From NCBI RefSeq assembly GCF_025631005.1, contig NZ_JAOTPL010000006.1, forward strand, positions 1 through 64,000: DNA of 64,000 nucleotides. Direction: 5' to 3'. Positions within the stretch are counted from its first letter, which is position 1. Every line of letters starts with the position of its first letter. Of this stretch, positions 1-7,553 are shown one piece after another. This stretch comes from Haoranjiania flava (GTDB taxonomy: Bacteria; Bacteroidota; Bacteroidia; Chitinophagales; Chitinophagaceae). Below the pieces are notes generated by a model. The model did not search any database, was not told the origin of the DNA, and saw only the letters and a program-made list of their open reading frames with translations. The position numbers and the translations under genes are program-made.

Positions 1-540
1 TTGAGCTTTGATCAAAGTGAAGCAATCTACTTTATAATCAAGGGAGCATTCAAGATTGCTTCAACGCTCCACTCACTTACGACTTTCGCAATGACGGCAT
101 CCTGAGGGGCGTGAATTTTCCGAAACATGTACCACATCGTCATTGCGAACATTTGAGCTTTGCTCAAAGTGAAGCAATCTACTATATAATCAACAAAGCA
201 TTCAAGATTGCTTCAACGCTCCACTCACTCACGCCTTTCGCAATGACGGCATGCTGAGGGGCGTAAATTTTCCGAAACATATACCACATCGTCATTACGA
301 ATATTTGAGCTTTGCTCAAAGTGAAACAATCTACTTTATAATCAACGAAGCATTCAAGATTGGTTCAACACTCCACTCAGTTACGCCTTTCGCAATGACG
401 GTATCCTGAGGGGCGTAAATTTTCCGAAACATGTACCACATCGTCATTGCGAACATTTGAGCTTTGCTCAAAGTGAAGCAATCTACTTTATAATCAACGA
501 AGCATTCAAGATTGCTTCAGCGCTTCACTTCGTTACTTGT
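1..540. repeat. Tandem array of 152-bp repeats, 3.5 copies
   Basis: Units begin at 1, 153, 305 and 457 with the same TTGAGC start, so the period is exactly 152 bp. The fourth copy loses similarity at about 535. Each unit carries the segment CGTCATTGCGAAC...GAAGCAATCT and, further on, an inverted counterpart AGATTGCTTC...TTTCGCAATGACGG, so one unit could fold into a long imperfect hairpin. A small internal palindrome TTGAGC-TTT-GCTCAA lies at the start of each unit. No credible ORF is present. CGTCATTGCGA...GCAATCT-type intergenic repeats are known from many bacterial genomes; the tandem 152-bp arrangement is what is seen here. The array may continue to the left of the window. Confidence 0.9.
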
Positions 541-585
541 TTCGAAACGTGTGGGCTGTGGTATATGACCACATTCTATAGAGAC

Positions 586-617
586 GAAAAAGCCACTTGG
601 TTAAAAGTGGCTTTTTC
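586..617 (-). terminator. Intrinsic terminator after the lipoprotein gene
   Basis: The stem AAAAAGCCACTT / AAGTGGCTTTTT with a short loop is followed by a T-run on either strand, so it can act in both directions. It sits 16 bp beyond the stop of the minus-strand lipoprotein gene and separates that gene from the repeat array. Confidence 0.75.
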
Positions 618-632
618 GATAAAGTATTAAAT

Positions 633-1121
633 TTAATCTTGAATATCAAATACTGCTTTGATGGTTGTAATATCATTTTTATCAACATTCTTATTAGCTA
701 ACGCTTTCGCATCAATCATAGTGAACTTGAAATAATATACATCCTTATCGATAATGGGTACGTTGGTAGTCCCTTCACTAAACATAGATACTGTAATACC
801 TCCTGTATACTGATCAATTTCATATATCTTACCATCTAATGTAGCTGGTAGTGTCTGCCAGGATTGTTTATTGTTGGTAGACATCTGAACAACCACAACA
901 CCATTTCCTGCGAGGTATTGGTCTATTTCTTTAATTTGAAATTCCAGGCTATAACCTTTTTTACCCGCCGCGTTTGTGAAAGCTACCCAATCACTTTTTT
1001 TAACGCTGTATGAAATTGATCTCGGTGTATAGACATCATTATTCTCAACCGTTTTAGTACACGCTGTCATAATCATAGCAATAGCGAATATGGCAATAAA
1101 TCCAGATAATATTCTTTTCAT
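633..1121 (-). CDS. Hypothetical lipoprotein
   Basis: 162 residues. The N-terminus is a lipoprotein signal: a basic start, a hydrophobic stretch over residues 4-18 and a lipobox ending MTAC, with Cys21 as the lipidated residue. The mature part is rich in beta-prone segments (about residues 50-130) and contains no catalytic motif I recognise. It resembles the many small Bacteroidota surface lipoproteins of unknown function whose predicted fold is a beta-sandwich. ATG at 1119-1121 is the start. The gene is monocistronic, bounded by a terminator downstream. Location is inferred to be the outer or inner membrane, periplasmic side or surface. Confidence 0.7.
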   Translation of the reverse strand: MKRILSGFIAIFAIAMIMTACTKTVENNDVYTPRSISYSVKKSDWVAFTNAAGKKGYSLEFQIKEIDQYLAGNGVVVVQMSTNNKQSWQTLPATLDGKIYEIDQYTGGITVSMFSEGTTNVPIIDKDVYYFKFTMIDAKALANKNVDKNDITTIKAVFDIQD

Positions 1122-1212
1122 AGTTTTTATTTAAATTGTTAGTAATACGATTTTATATATGTTGGTTTGATGACATCTGAAAGTAAAAGATTAATGGTTT
1201 GCAAAATATATT

Positions 1213-2700
1213 TTATCCGAAGAACAAATAAGCCAGCCCGATCGCCGTGCACACACCCACCAGGTCTGCCAGCAGCATAGCGCCGATTGAATACCTGGTA
1301 TTCTTTATGCCAACAGCGCCAAAGTACACGGCTATTACATAAAAAGTGGTATCCGACGAACCCTGCAAAATACTCGACAACCTTCCGGCAAATGAATCTG
1401 CTCCGAATGTATTCATAGTATCAACCATCATGCCACGTGCGCCGCCGCCACTCAAAGGTTTTATTAAAGCAGTGGGGAGTCCGTCTACAAAGCGTGTATC
1501 TGTACCCAGCCAGGAGAACAACGTCTTGAAGCCGTCAATAACAAAATCAAATGTGCCGCTGGTACGCAACATGCTGATAGCAACCAACATACCAACCAGG
1601 TAGGGAATAATTTTTACCGACACATCAAAGCCCCCTTTAGCGCCTTCAATGAAATTATCAAAAATATCTACTTTCTTATAGATGCCTCCAAGCAGTATCA
1701 GCAGAAAGATCAGCAATATCAAACCATTACTCAATATGCTGGAAAAGCTCTGCAGTTCGGTTGATGAAAGTTTGGTAAGAAACAGCACCAGCGCGCCGAT
1801 CACTGCCGACAAACCGAGTATCCAGGCGATGACCACCGGTTGCAATAAATTTATTTTTTGTTTAAATGACACGATCATCAAGGCGGCCATGGTTGCGGCA
1901 AAAGTGGCTATCATGGTTGGGATAAATATTTCCGCAGGGTCGTGCGAGCCCATCATGGCCCTGATGGCAATAATACTTACCGGTATCAGTGTAAGCCCGC
2001 TGGCATGCAGGCACAAAAACATTACCTGCGCATTGGATGCACGCTCTTTGGACGGGTTCAGCTCCTGCAGGCTCTCCATAGCTTTGATGCCGAAAGGTGT
2101 TGCCGCATTATCCAGGCCTAAAAGATTGGCTGAAAAATTCATCATCATATGCCCGATGGCGGGGTGGTCTTTAGGCACTTCGGGGAATAATTTTGTAAAA
2201 AACGGGCCGATGATGCGCGATAAGAACCTGATGCCTCCCGCCTTTTCGGCTATAGCCATAAAACCCATGAACAGCGCCATGATCCCGATCAGCCCCAGGC
2301 AAAGCGTTACGGCAAACTTCGCTGTTTCTATTACACCGTCTACCGGCCGGATCCTGGCATTCAGCACCTCCTGGTAGGTCCGGCTTTTTAAGTTAGGGTT
2401 GGCAAGGGCCAGCAACCTGAGTGAATCGTCGGAAGTATTGTTTACCACCACAAAATCTGCCTGCTGCAGGTTCTCTGCTCTTTGAAAGCCATACTTTTTT
2501 ACAACGTTGGAAAAGCTGTCAATCGTGGCAAAGCCCTTATCTGCCGGTATGCCAATAGGGTAGTAATGCTGCACATCTTTGCTGGTACCAGAAACCATTT
2601 TGCCGAAAACATCCTTGTTGCCGGGTACAAAAAAAGTTTTGTAGCTCGCAACAAGTATAGAAATTACTATAAAGGCAGTCCAGATTTTGCTTAATGTCAT
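1213..2700 (-). CDS. SpmA/SpmB fusion-type nucleoside recognition domain membrane protein
   Basis: 495 residues with many membrane segments. The first half matches spore maturation protein A: GLDNAATPFG near residues 195-204 with preceding MMMNFSANLL. The second half matches SpmB: SGGGARGM near residue 420, then GSSDTTFYV and VYFGAVGI. Fused SpmA-SpmB proteins occur in non-sporulating Bacteroidota; the Gate (nucleoside recognition) domains suggest transport, but the substrate is not known. Odd feature: between the first membrane segment (residues 5-23) and the next (about 125-150) there are roughly 100 hydrophilic residues, well above the usual short linker, so an extra soluble domain seems inserted. 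It lies 17 bp downstream of ispE on the same strand. Confidence 0.85.
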   Translation of the reverse strand: MTLSKIWTAFIVISILVASYKTFFVPGNKDVFGKMVSGTSKDVQHYYPIGIPADKGFATIDSFSNVVKKYGFQRAENLQQADFVVVNNTSDDSLRLLALANPNLKSRTYQEVLNARIRPVDGVIETAKFAVTLCLGLIGIMALFMGFMAIAEKAGGIRFLSRIIGPFFTKLFPEVPKDHPAIGHMMMNFSANLLGLDNAATPFGIKAMESLQELNPSKERASNAQVMFLCLHASGLTLIPVSIIAIRAMMGSHDPAEIFIPTMIATFAATMAALMIVSFKQKINLLQPVVIAWILGLSAVIGALVLFLTKLSSTELQSFSSILSNGLILLIFLLILLGGIYKKVDIFDNFIEGAKGGFDVSVKIIPYLVGMLVAISMLRTSGTFDFVIDGFKTLFSWLGTDTRFVDGLPTALIKPLSGGGARGMMVDTMNTFGADSFAGRLSSILQGSSDTTFYVIAVYFGAVGIKNTRYSIGAMLLADLVGVCTAIGLAYLFFG

Positions 2701-2717
2701 GTTGTAAATTTAATATC

Positions 2718-3539
2718 CTAAAGAGCCAAACGTTTACAAAAATGCTCCTGCGGAAACGATACCTCTATTTCGCGGTCAAATATAGCATAAACCGTGCTAC
2801 CTGACCCGGTCATGGAAACATACAAGGCGCCGGCGTCAAGGAGTTGTTTCTTCACTGCTTTAATACCGGGATACCAATGCATTGCAGGTTCCTCAAAATC
2901 ATTAACAATATTGCCCTGCCATTCTTTTAGCGGAAGTTGTATCAGCTCCCGTAAATTTTGTATTGGTTTTTGCGGCCTGATCAGTGAAAACGCTTTCCCT
3001 GTATGAATGTGAATGCCGGGATTGACCAGCACAAGATAATAACCGGACAGATCCAGGTTGATTTCTTCCATTCTTTCACCACGGCCGCTTGCATAGCATG
3101 GCTTGTTCCTGATAAAAAAAGGACAATCGCTGCCAAGCTCCAATGCCAGCTGCTCCAGTTGCTGAGAAGAAAGATTCAGCCTTAATTTTTCATTGAGCAA
3201 CTTCAGTGCATAAGCCCCGTCAGCGCTGCCTCCGCCCAGGCCGGCGCCCATCGGGATGTTTTTAAGCAAATGCATTTGCAGGCTGAAATGATTTTGCATC
3301 TTATCTTTTACCAGTTCATACGCCTTGTGGCAAATATTGTCTTCCTTGTTGCCCTGTACCTCAAGCCCGGAAGTTTCTAATAAAAAAGGCGGCAACGCAG
3401 CATCTTTCGATACAATCAGCTCCAGCACATCATAAAAAGGTACAGGATAAAAAATGGTTTCCAGGTTGTGAAATCCGTCTGTACGTTTTTCAGTAATGTT
3501 TAGGCCGATATTTATTTTGCAGTTGGGGAAAGAAACCAT
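2718..3539 (-). CDS. ispE: 4-diphosphocytidyl-2-C-methyl-D-erythritol kinase
   Basis: 273 residues, slightly short for the family. IspE phosphorylates CDP-ME with ATP in the non-mevalonate isoprenoid pathway, in the cytoplasm. GHMP kinase features are clear: PNCKINIGLNI at the N-terminus with the catalytic-type Lys8, the glycine-rich ATP loop NIPMGAGLGGGSADGA (residues 94-109), LGSDCPFF with a catalytic-type Asp, and the C-terminal SMTGSGSTVYA motif. It follows the nuclease/UVR gene by 18 bp, and the SpmA/B gene follows it by 17 bp, so the three are probably co-transcribed. Another MEP-pathway gene, ispH, lies at 49221-50456. Confidence 0.95.
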   Translation of the reverse strand: MVSFPNCKINIGLNITEKRTDGFHNLETIFYPVPFYDVLELIVSKDAALPPFLLETSGLEVQGNKEDNICHKAYELVKDKMQNHFSLQMHLLKNIPMGAGLGGGSADGAYALKLLNEKLRLNLSSQQLEQLALELGSDCPFFIRNKPCYASGRGERMEEINLDLSGYYLVLVNPGIHIHTGKAFSLIRPQKPIQNLRELIQLPLKEWQGNIVNDFEEPAMHWYPGIKAVKKQLLDAGALYVSMTGSGSTVYAIFDREIEVSFPQEHFCKRLAL

Positions 3540-3557
3540 TAGCAGTGAGTTAAAGCG

Positions 3558-4148
3558 CTATTTTCTTCTGTTAATTTCATCTCTGATAGCGGCTGCTTTA
3601 ATATAATCTTCTTTTTCCAGCACATCGTCCAGCATTTTCTGCAGGTCTTCAAGGGAAAAGATCTGCAGGTCGTCTTTTGATGCAGTCTCTGAAGGATTTA
3701 CTACCGGCCTTGGTTCCGGCTCAGTGGCTTCCATTTCTTCTTCCACAACCAAAGAAGCGCTTTCCATGATATTTTCATAGGTGTAAATAGGGCAGCCGAA
3801 ACGCACGGCAAGTGCAAGCGCATCACTGGTGCGGCTGTCAATTTCCATAGTCTCTTCCTGGTTGGTGCAGATTAATTTGGAATAAAAAATACCGTCTTCC
3901 AGGTTGTGTATAATGATTTCAACTAATTCTATACTGAAAGAATGAAAAATATTTTTCATCAGGTCGTGTGTGAGCGGGCGGCTTGGATTCATTTTCTCCA
4001 ATGCCACCGCAATAGCCTGTGCTTCAAAACCACCGATAACAATAGGCAGCCTCCGTTGCCCGAATACTTCGCCCAAAACTACCGCATAGGAATGCGTTTG
4101 CGTAATGCTGTGGGAAAGCGCAATGATTTCTAACTCTATCTTCTTCAT
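3558..4148 (-). CDS. Bifunctional nuclease domain (DUF151) protein with C-terminal UVR motif
   Basis: 196 residues from ATG 4148; a TTG two codons earlier is a weaker alternative. Residues about 1-125 form a bifunctional nuclease (BFN/DUF151) domain, with GRRLPIVIGGFEAQAIA-type sequence and the DSRTSDALALAVRFGCPIY segment typical of the family. A charged linker rich in Glu and Pro follows. The last 30 residues form a UvrB/UvrC (UVR) motif: LEKEDYIKAAAIRDEINRR. Family members are linked to nucleic acid binding or cleavage, but the physiological role in Bacteroidota is unclear. A perfect -7 element TAAATTTG lies at 4175-4182 on this strand. First gene of the ispE/SpmAB run. Confidence 0.85.
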   Translation of the reverse strand: MKKIELEIIALSHSITQTHSYAVVLGEVFGQRRLPIVIGGFEAQAIAVALEKMNPSRPLTHDLMKNIFHSFSIELVEIIIHNLEDGIFYSKLICTNQEETMEIDSRTSDALALAVRFGCPIYTYENIMESASLVVEEEMEATEPEPRPVVNPSETASKDDLQIFSLEDLQKMLDDVLEKEDYIKAAAIRDEINRRK

Positions 4149-4174
4149 AATCAATTGTGAAAATCTTGAAGTTA

Positions 4175-4182
4175 CAAATTTA
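4175..4182 (-). promoter_or_regulatory. Predicted -7 element of the BFN/ispE operon
   Basis: On the minus strand this reads TAAATTTG, a full match to the Bacteroidota -7 consensus TAnnTTTG, 27 bp before the ATG at 4148. No clear -33 TTG was found. It lies between repeat unit F and the gene. Confidence 0.5.
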
Positions 4183-4200
4183 GTGATTTAAATGATTTTT

Positions 4201-4322
4201 TATGTGTATAATTTTTGGTGCACCGGTTTGCGGCTGTTTTTAATGGTCGCATAGAATAACCCTCTTTTTAGAATTTAATACTCATTCCTGGTTGGTCCCG
4301 TCTTAGGCGAGATGGTTATTTT
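4201..4322. repeat. Single copy (unit F) of a dispersed hairpin repeat
   Basis: This stretch contains GTTTGCGGCTGTTTTTAATG followed by GTCGCATAGAATAACC, a CATTCCTGGTTGG core and a closing GATGGTTATTTT. AATAACC and GGTTATT pair across a loop of about 50 nt. The same order of elements recurs five times at 43681-44215. On the minus strand the segment from 4252 can be read as MRPLKTAANRCTK..., close to the peptide frame seen in two units of the large array. It lies between the divergent BFN and tetR genes. Confidence 0.75.
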
Positions 4323-4400
4323 ATAGAAAATGTTGGGCCTATACCCATAAAATACTTCTGGGTATCACCTGTGAAAAAAAATAATATAAAAATAACAGCA

Positions 4401-4437
4401 GGAAACTTTTGCAACTTGAAAAGTTTCCTTAGTTTCG
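4401..4437 (+). promoter_or_regulatory. tetR-efflux promoter with perfect inverted-repeat operator
   Basis: Arms GGAAACTTTT (4401-4410) and AAAAGTTTCC (4419-4428) are exact reverse complements separated by 8 bp. They overlap a putative -33 TTTG (4408-4411) and fill the spacer up to a -7-like TAGTTTCG (4430-4437, one mismatch to TAnnTTTG; 18-bp spacing). A 28-bp palindrome between promoter elements is the expected place for an autorepressing TetR protein to bind. The predicted transcription start is only a few bases before the ATG at 4446. Confidence 0.65.
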
Positions 4438-4445
4438 CACCCCGT

Positions 4446-5054
4446 ATGAAAGAACTATCTGAGATAAAGCTAAGGATCATGAATAAAGCCAGTGAACTGT
4501 TTATGCAGTATGGGGTCCGGAATATTAGCATGGATGATATTGCTTCTTCACTGGGTATAAGTAAAAAGACCATCTACCAGAATTTTAAAGACAAAGATGC
4601 GTTAGTGATGCATACCATGGAAGGTATATTGGAGTATAATAAAACACTCTGCATACCGGAGACAACTGCTAAAAATGCTATTCATGAAGCTTTTATTGGC
4701 TTTGAATATATGATGGAAGTATTCCGGAAAATTAATTTTTCCGTTTTGAATGAACTGAAAAAATATCATCCTAAAACATACAGGAAGTTCCAGGCCTACC
4801 GGGATGAATTTTTATTAGGGGTAATCAAAGAAGGCATACAAAGGGGGATAGATGAGGGATTGTTTCGCGAAGATATCAATACAGACATCCTGGCAAGGAT
4901 ACGGGTGGAAACTTTATTTATTTCGTTCCGGCCGGAATTTTACAATCCCATGCAGATGGATCCATATGAAGTGAACCAACAGCTTTTTCACCTTTTCATG
5001 TACGGTATGGCTACTGCAAAGGGCTACAGATTAATAGAAAAATACAAGCAATAA
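4446..5054 (+). CDS. TetR/AcrR family repressor of the adjacent efflux operon
   Basis: 202 residues from ATG 4446. An in-frame ATG 75 bp upstream is rejected because it would place the palindromic operator inside the coding region. Residues about 5-50 are the TetR HTH: ASELFMQYGVRNISMDD, then IASSLGISKKTIYQNFKDKD as recognition helix region. The remainder is an all-helical ligand-binding domain of typical length. It is 11 bp ahead of the TolC-like gene and leads the efflux operon, so it probably represses its own operon and releases on binding a pump substrate. The ligand cannot be predicted. Confidence 0.9.
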   Translation: MKELSEIKLRIMNKASELFMQYGVRNISMDDIASSLGISKKTIYQNFKDKDALVMHTMEGILEYNKTLCIPETTAKNAIHEAFIGFEYMMEVFRKINFSVLNELKKYHPKTYRKFQAYRDEFLLGVIKEGIQRGIDEGLFREDINTDILARIRVETLFISFRPEFYNPMQMDPYEVNQQLFHLFMYGMATAKGYRLIEKYKQ

Positions 5055-5065
5055 AAATTAAACAG

Positions 5066-6421
5066 ATGACAAAAAAATTGTTGACCATAGCAATCGTACT
5101 GTATTTTACCAATACCGCGCTTGCACAACAATCGCTGACACTGAAACAAAGCATCGGGTATGGATTAAACAACCATTCATCGGTATTGATAGGCAGGAAT
5201 AAAATTGAAATAGCCAAAGAAAGGAAGCGGGAAGCGCTCGCCAATTACCTGCCACAGGTAAATATCAGCGGTACCGTAGATGATAACCTGAAAGTGCAGT
5301 CTACTTTTTTCCCTGCTATTCCTATTACACTGCCAAACGGAGAAACCCTCACCATGGGCGGCGGTGCAGTGGCATTCGGCCAAAAGTATAACACCAACTT
5401 CGTAGCGCAGGTAGATCAGCAGATATTTAATCAACAGGTGCTGGTAGGTATTAAAGCAGCAGAGCCAAACAACAGGCTTGCAGAACTTACTTACGAGCAA
5501 ACGAGGCAAAACCTGATCTACAATATTGCCTATGCCTATTACCAGATCATCATAGCTCAAAAAAGAATAGAACTGCTGACACAGAATATCAGCCGGTACC
5601 AGGAATTGCTCAGGGTAGTAAACCTGCGTGAAGAGCAGGGAGTAGCCACCAAGGTAGATGTGTCGCAGACCAGGCTAAACCTGAATAACATTCTCTCCCA
5701 GCTGGCTGTGGCAAAGAATATTTATGAGGTTTCGCTGAACTCTTTTAAAACCAATGTGGGGCTGAGCCAGGCTACACAGATAACGCTTTCAGATACTTCT
5801 AAATGGCTGAACAAAATTCCGGGAGAAATGTTGATGCCGGATTTTGATTATACCAATAACATTGACAGGAAATTGCAGCAAACACAAATAGATCTGCTCG
5901 AGCTCAACGTGGAAAATATCAAAGCAGGCGCCTATCCTTCGCTCTCTTTTTATGCCCGCTACGGATTAAACGGTTTTGGCGATAAATTCGGTGATGCTTT
6001 CAAGCCATTGCATGATTTTTCTTCTATAGGTTTAAGGCTCGCTTGGAATCCTTTCTCCGGTTTTTCGAGGGATGCCAAAGTAAAACAGGCTATTTATGAC
6101 GTGCAAAATGCTGAGGAGTCTTTAAAGTTAAGTGAGCAGTTACAGAATCTCCAGTTTCAAAACTCGAAAACACAATTGCTGTCAGCTTACAACACAATAA
6201 CAGTAAACCGGCAGAACCTGGCGCTTGCACAAGAAGTGTATGACAATACCAACCTGCAATACAAACAAGGCGTGGCGCAGCTTTCAGACCTTTTGAATGT
6301 AGAAATGTCTATGTGGACGGCACAAAATAACTATATGCAGTCCTTACTGGATTTCTACATAGCAGACCTGGAGCTGAATAAGGCAAACGGTACGCTGATG
6401 AATTATTATCTAAATCTATAA
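5066..6421 (+). CDS. TolC family outer membrane efflux channel
   Basis: 451 residues. Signal peptide: MTKKLLTIAIVLYFTNTALA with cleavage before QQ. The mature protein has the two long helical repeat units of the OEP family, with QIFNQQVLVGIKAAEPNNRLAE in spirit of the first coiled coil and EVYDNTNLQYKQGVAQLSDL near residues 390-410 in the second, a hallmark of TolC proteins. It would form the trimeric channel that lets the MFP-RND pump coded immediately downstream export substrates across the outer membrane. The gene order tetR-tolC-MFP-RND with gaps of 11-22 bp indicates one transcript. Confidence 0.9.
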   Translation: MTKKLLTIAIVLYFTNTALAQQSLTLKQSIGYGLNNHSSVLIGRNKIEIAKERKREALANYLPQVNISGTVDDNLKVQSTFFPAIPITLPNGETLTMGGGAVAFGQKYNTNFVAQVDQQIFNQQVLVGIKAAEPNNRLAELTYEQTRQNLIYNIAYAYYQIIIAQKRIELLTQNISRYQELLRVVNLREEQGVATKVDVSQTRLNLNNILSQLAVAKNIYEVSLNSFKTNVGLSQATQITLSDTSKWLNKIPGEMLMPDFDYTNNIDRKLQQTQIDLLELNVENIKAGAYPSLSFYARYGLNGFGDKFGDAFKPLHDFSSIGLRLAWNPFSGFSRDAKVKQAIYDVQNAEESLKLSEQLQNLQFQNSKTQLLSAYNTITVNRQNLALAQEVYDNTNLQYKQGVAQLSDLLNVEMSMWTAQNNYMQSLLDFYIADLELNKANGTLMNYYLNL

Positions 6422-6443
6422 AACATTTTTAAACAGAAAGTTT

Positions 6444-7535
6444 ATGACTTCGAGAAACAGGAAAATTTTAATTTATTCACTCATAGGCCTTGCAGTGATA
6501 GCGCTGATCGTATGGAGACTGGCAGCCAACAAGAAACACCTGGATGCAGAGAAGGCCAAAACAGCAACCGTAAAAGAAGTGCTGATACCGGTAAATTACG
6601 TGGTTGCAGGTTTTCAGAACATCAATGATGAACTGATTAAAACAGGTACGCTGATACCATACCGCGAAGCCGACATCAATGCCATCACCGGTGGCAGGCT
6701 GGTGGGCGTAAACTTCCGGCTGGGATCCTACGTAAGGCAGGGTCAAATACTGGCCAGGATAGACAATGAAAACATGACATTGAACATGCGGCAGGCAGAA
6801 CTGGAGCGTGACCGTGCAGCAAAAGACGTTAAGCGTTTCTCAGTGCTGGTTGCTGGCAATGCAGCTACACAAATGAACCTGGACGATGCTAAATTAAGAT
6901 TAGACAATGCCAATGCACAGATCAATATCCTCAGGCGCCAGTCATCCGACAACGCCATTAAAGCGCCCATCAGTGGGGAAGTAACGCTGAAAAACAGTGA
7001 GCAGGGTGAATTTGTAGGCCCGGGTTCGGTACTGGGGCATATTGTAGATGTATCGAGGCTGAAAGCGTCGGTAATGGTAAATGAATCCGAGGTCTATTCG
7101 CTTCGTACAGGCACAAAAGTAAAGGTGACAACAGATATTTTTCCTGGTGTACAGTACGATGGTACCATCACCTACATCAGTAAGCAGGGCGACGCTGCAC
7201 ACAACTACCAGGTGGAAGTTACCATCAGCAACAACAGCGCAAACCCGCTTAAGGCCGGCACATTCGTTAATGTGAACTTTACAAGGCCGATGGAGAGAGC
7301 TATGCTGCTGGTACCCAGAAGCGCTTTTGTTGAAGGCCTCAAACAGCCTAAAGTTTATATCATCCGTGACAGTATAGCTATTTTACAACAGGTAGTTATT
7401 GGCAGGGATATGGGCCAGCAGGTGGAAATAGCCGGCGGCCTCAACGAAGGAGATAAGGTGATTGTAAACGGGCAAATAAACCTGAGCGACAGCACAAAAG
7501 TTAATGCGCAGCCGCTGAAAACAAACTTACAGTAA
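6444..7535 (+). CDS. RND efflux periplasmic adaptor (membrane fusion protein)
   Basis: 363 residues. A single N-terminal membrane anchor (about residues 7-24) is followed by the barrel-sandwich lipoyl-like halves: GGRLVGVNFRLGSYVRQGQI around residues 80-100 and KAPISGEVTLKNSEQGEFV around 172-190, with a helical hairpin between them. C-terminal beta-barrel and membrane-proximal domains follow (LKAGTFVNVNF; GGLNEGDKVIVNG). The adaptor couples the inner membrane RND pump to the TolC channel. It sits 22 bp after tolC and 18 bp before the RND gene. No lipobox, so it is anchored by the membrane helix. Confidence 0.9.
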   Translation: MTSRNRKILIYSLIGLAVIALIVWRLAANKKHLDAEKAKTATVKEVLIPVNYVVAGFQNINDELIKTGTLIPYREADINAITGGRLVGVNFRLGSYVRQGQILARIDNENMTLNMRQAELERDRAAKDVKRFSVLVAGNAATQMNLDDAKLRLDNANAQINILRRQSSDNAIKAPISGEVTLKNSEQGEFVGPGSVLGHIVDVSRLKASVMVNESEVYSLRTGTKVKVTTDIFPGVQYDGTITYISKQGDAAHNYQVEVTISNNSANPLKAGTFVNVNFTRPMERAMLLVPRSAFVEGLKQPKVYIIRDSIAILQQVVIGRDMGQQVEIAGGLNEGDKVIVNGQINLSDSTKVNAQPLKTNLQ

Positions 7536-7553
7536 AATATATAAAAGAAGCAA

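Noticed and set aside
1..540. CRISPR array
   Set aside because: The 152-bp period has no short repeats alternating with unique spacers; entire units are similar.
1682..2377. 231-codon plus-strand ORF
   Set aside because: Antisense shadow of the SpmA/SpmB gene with biased residue content and no motif.
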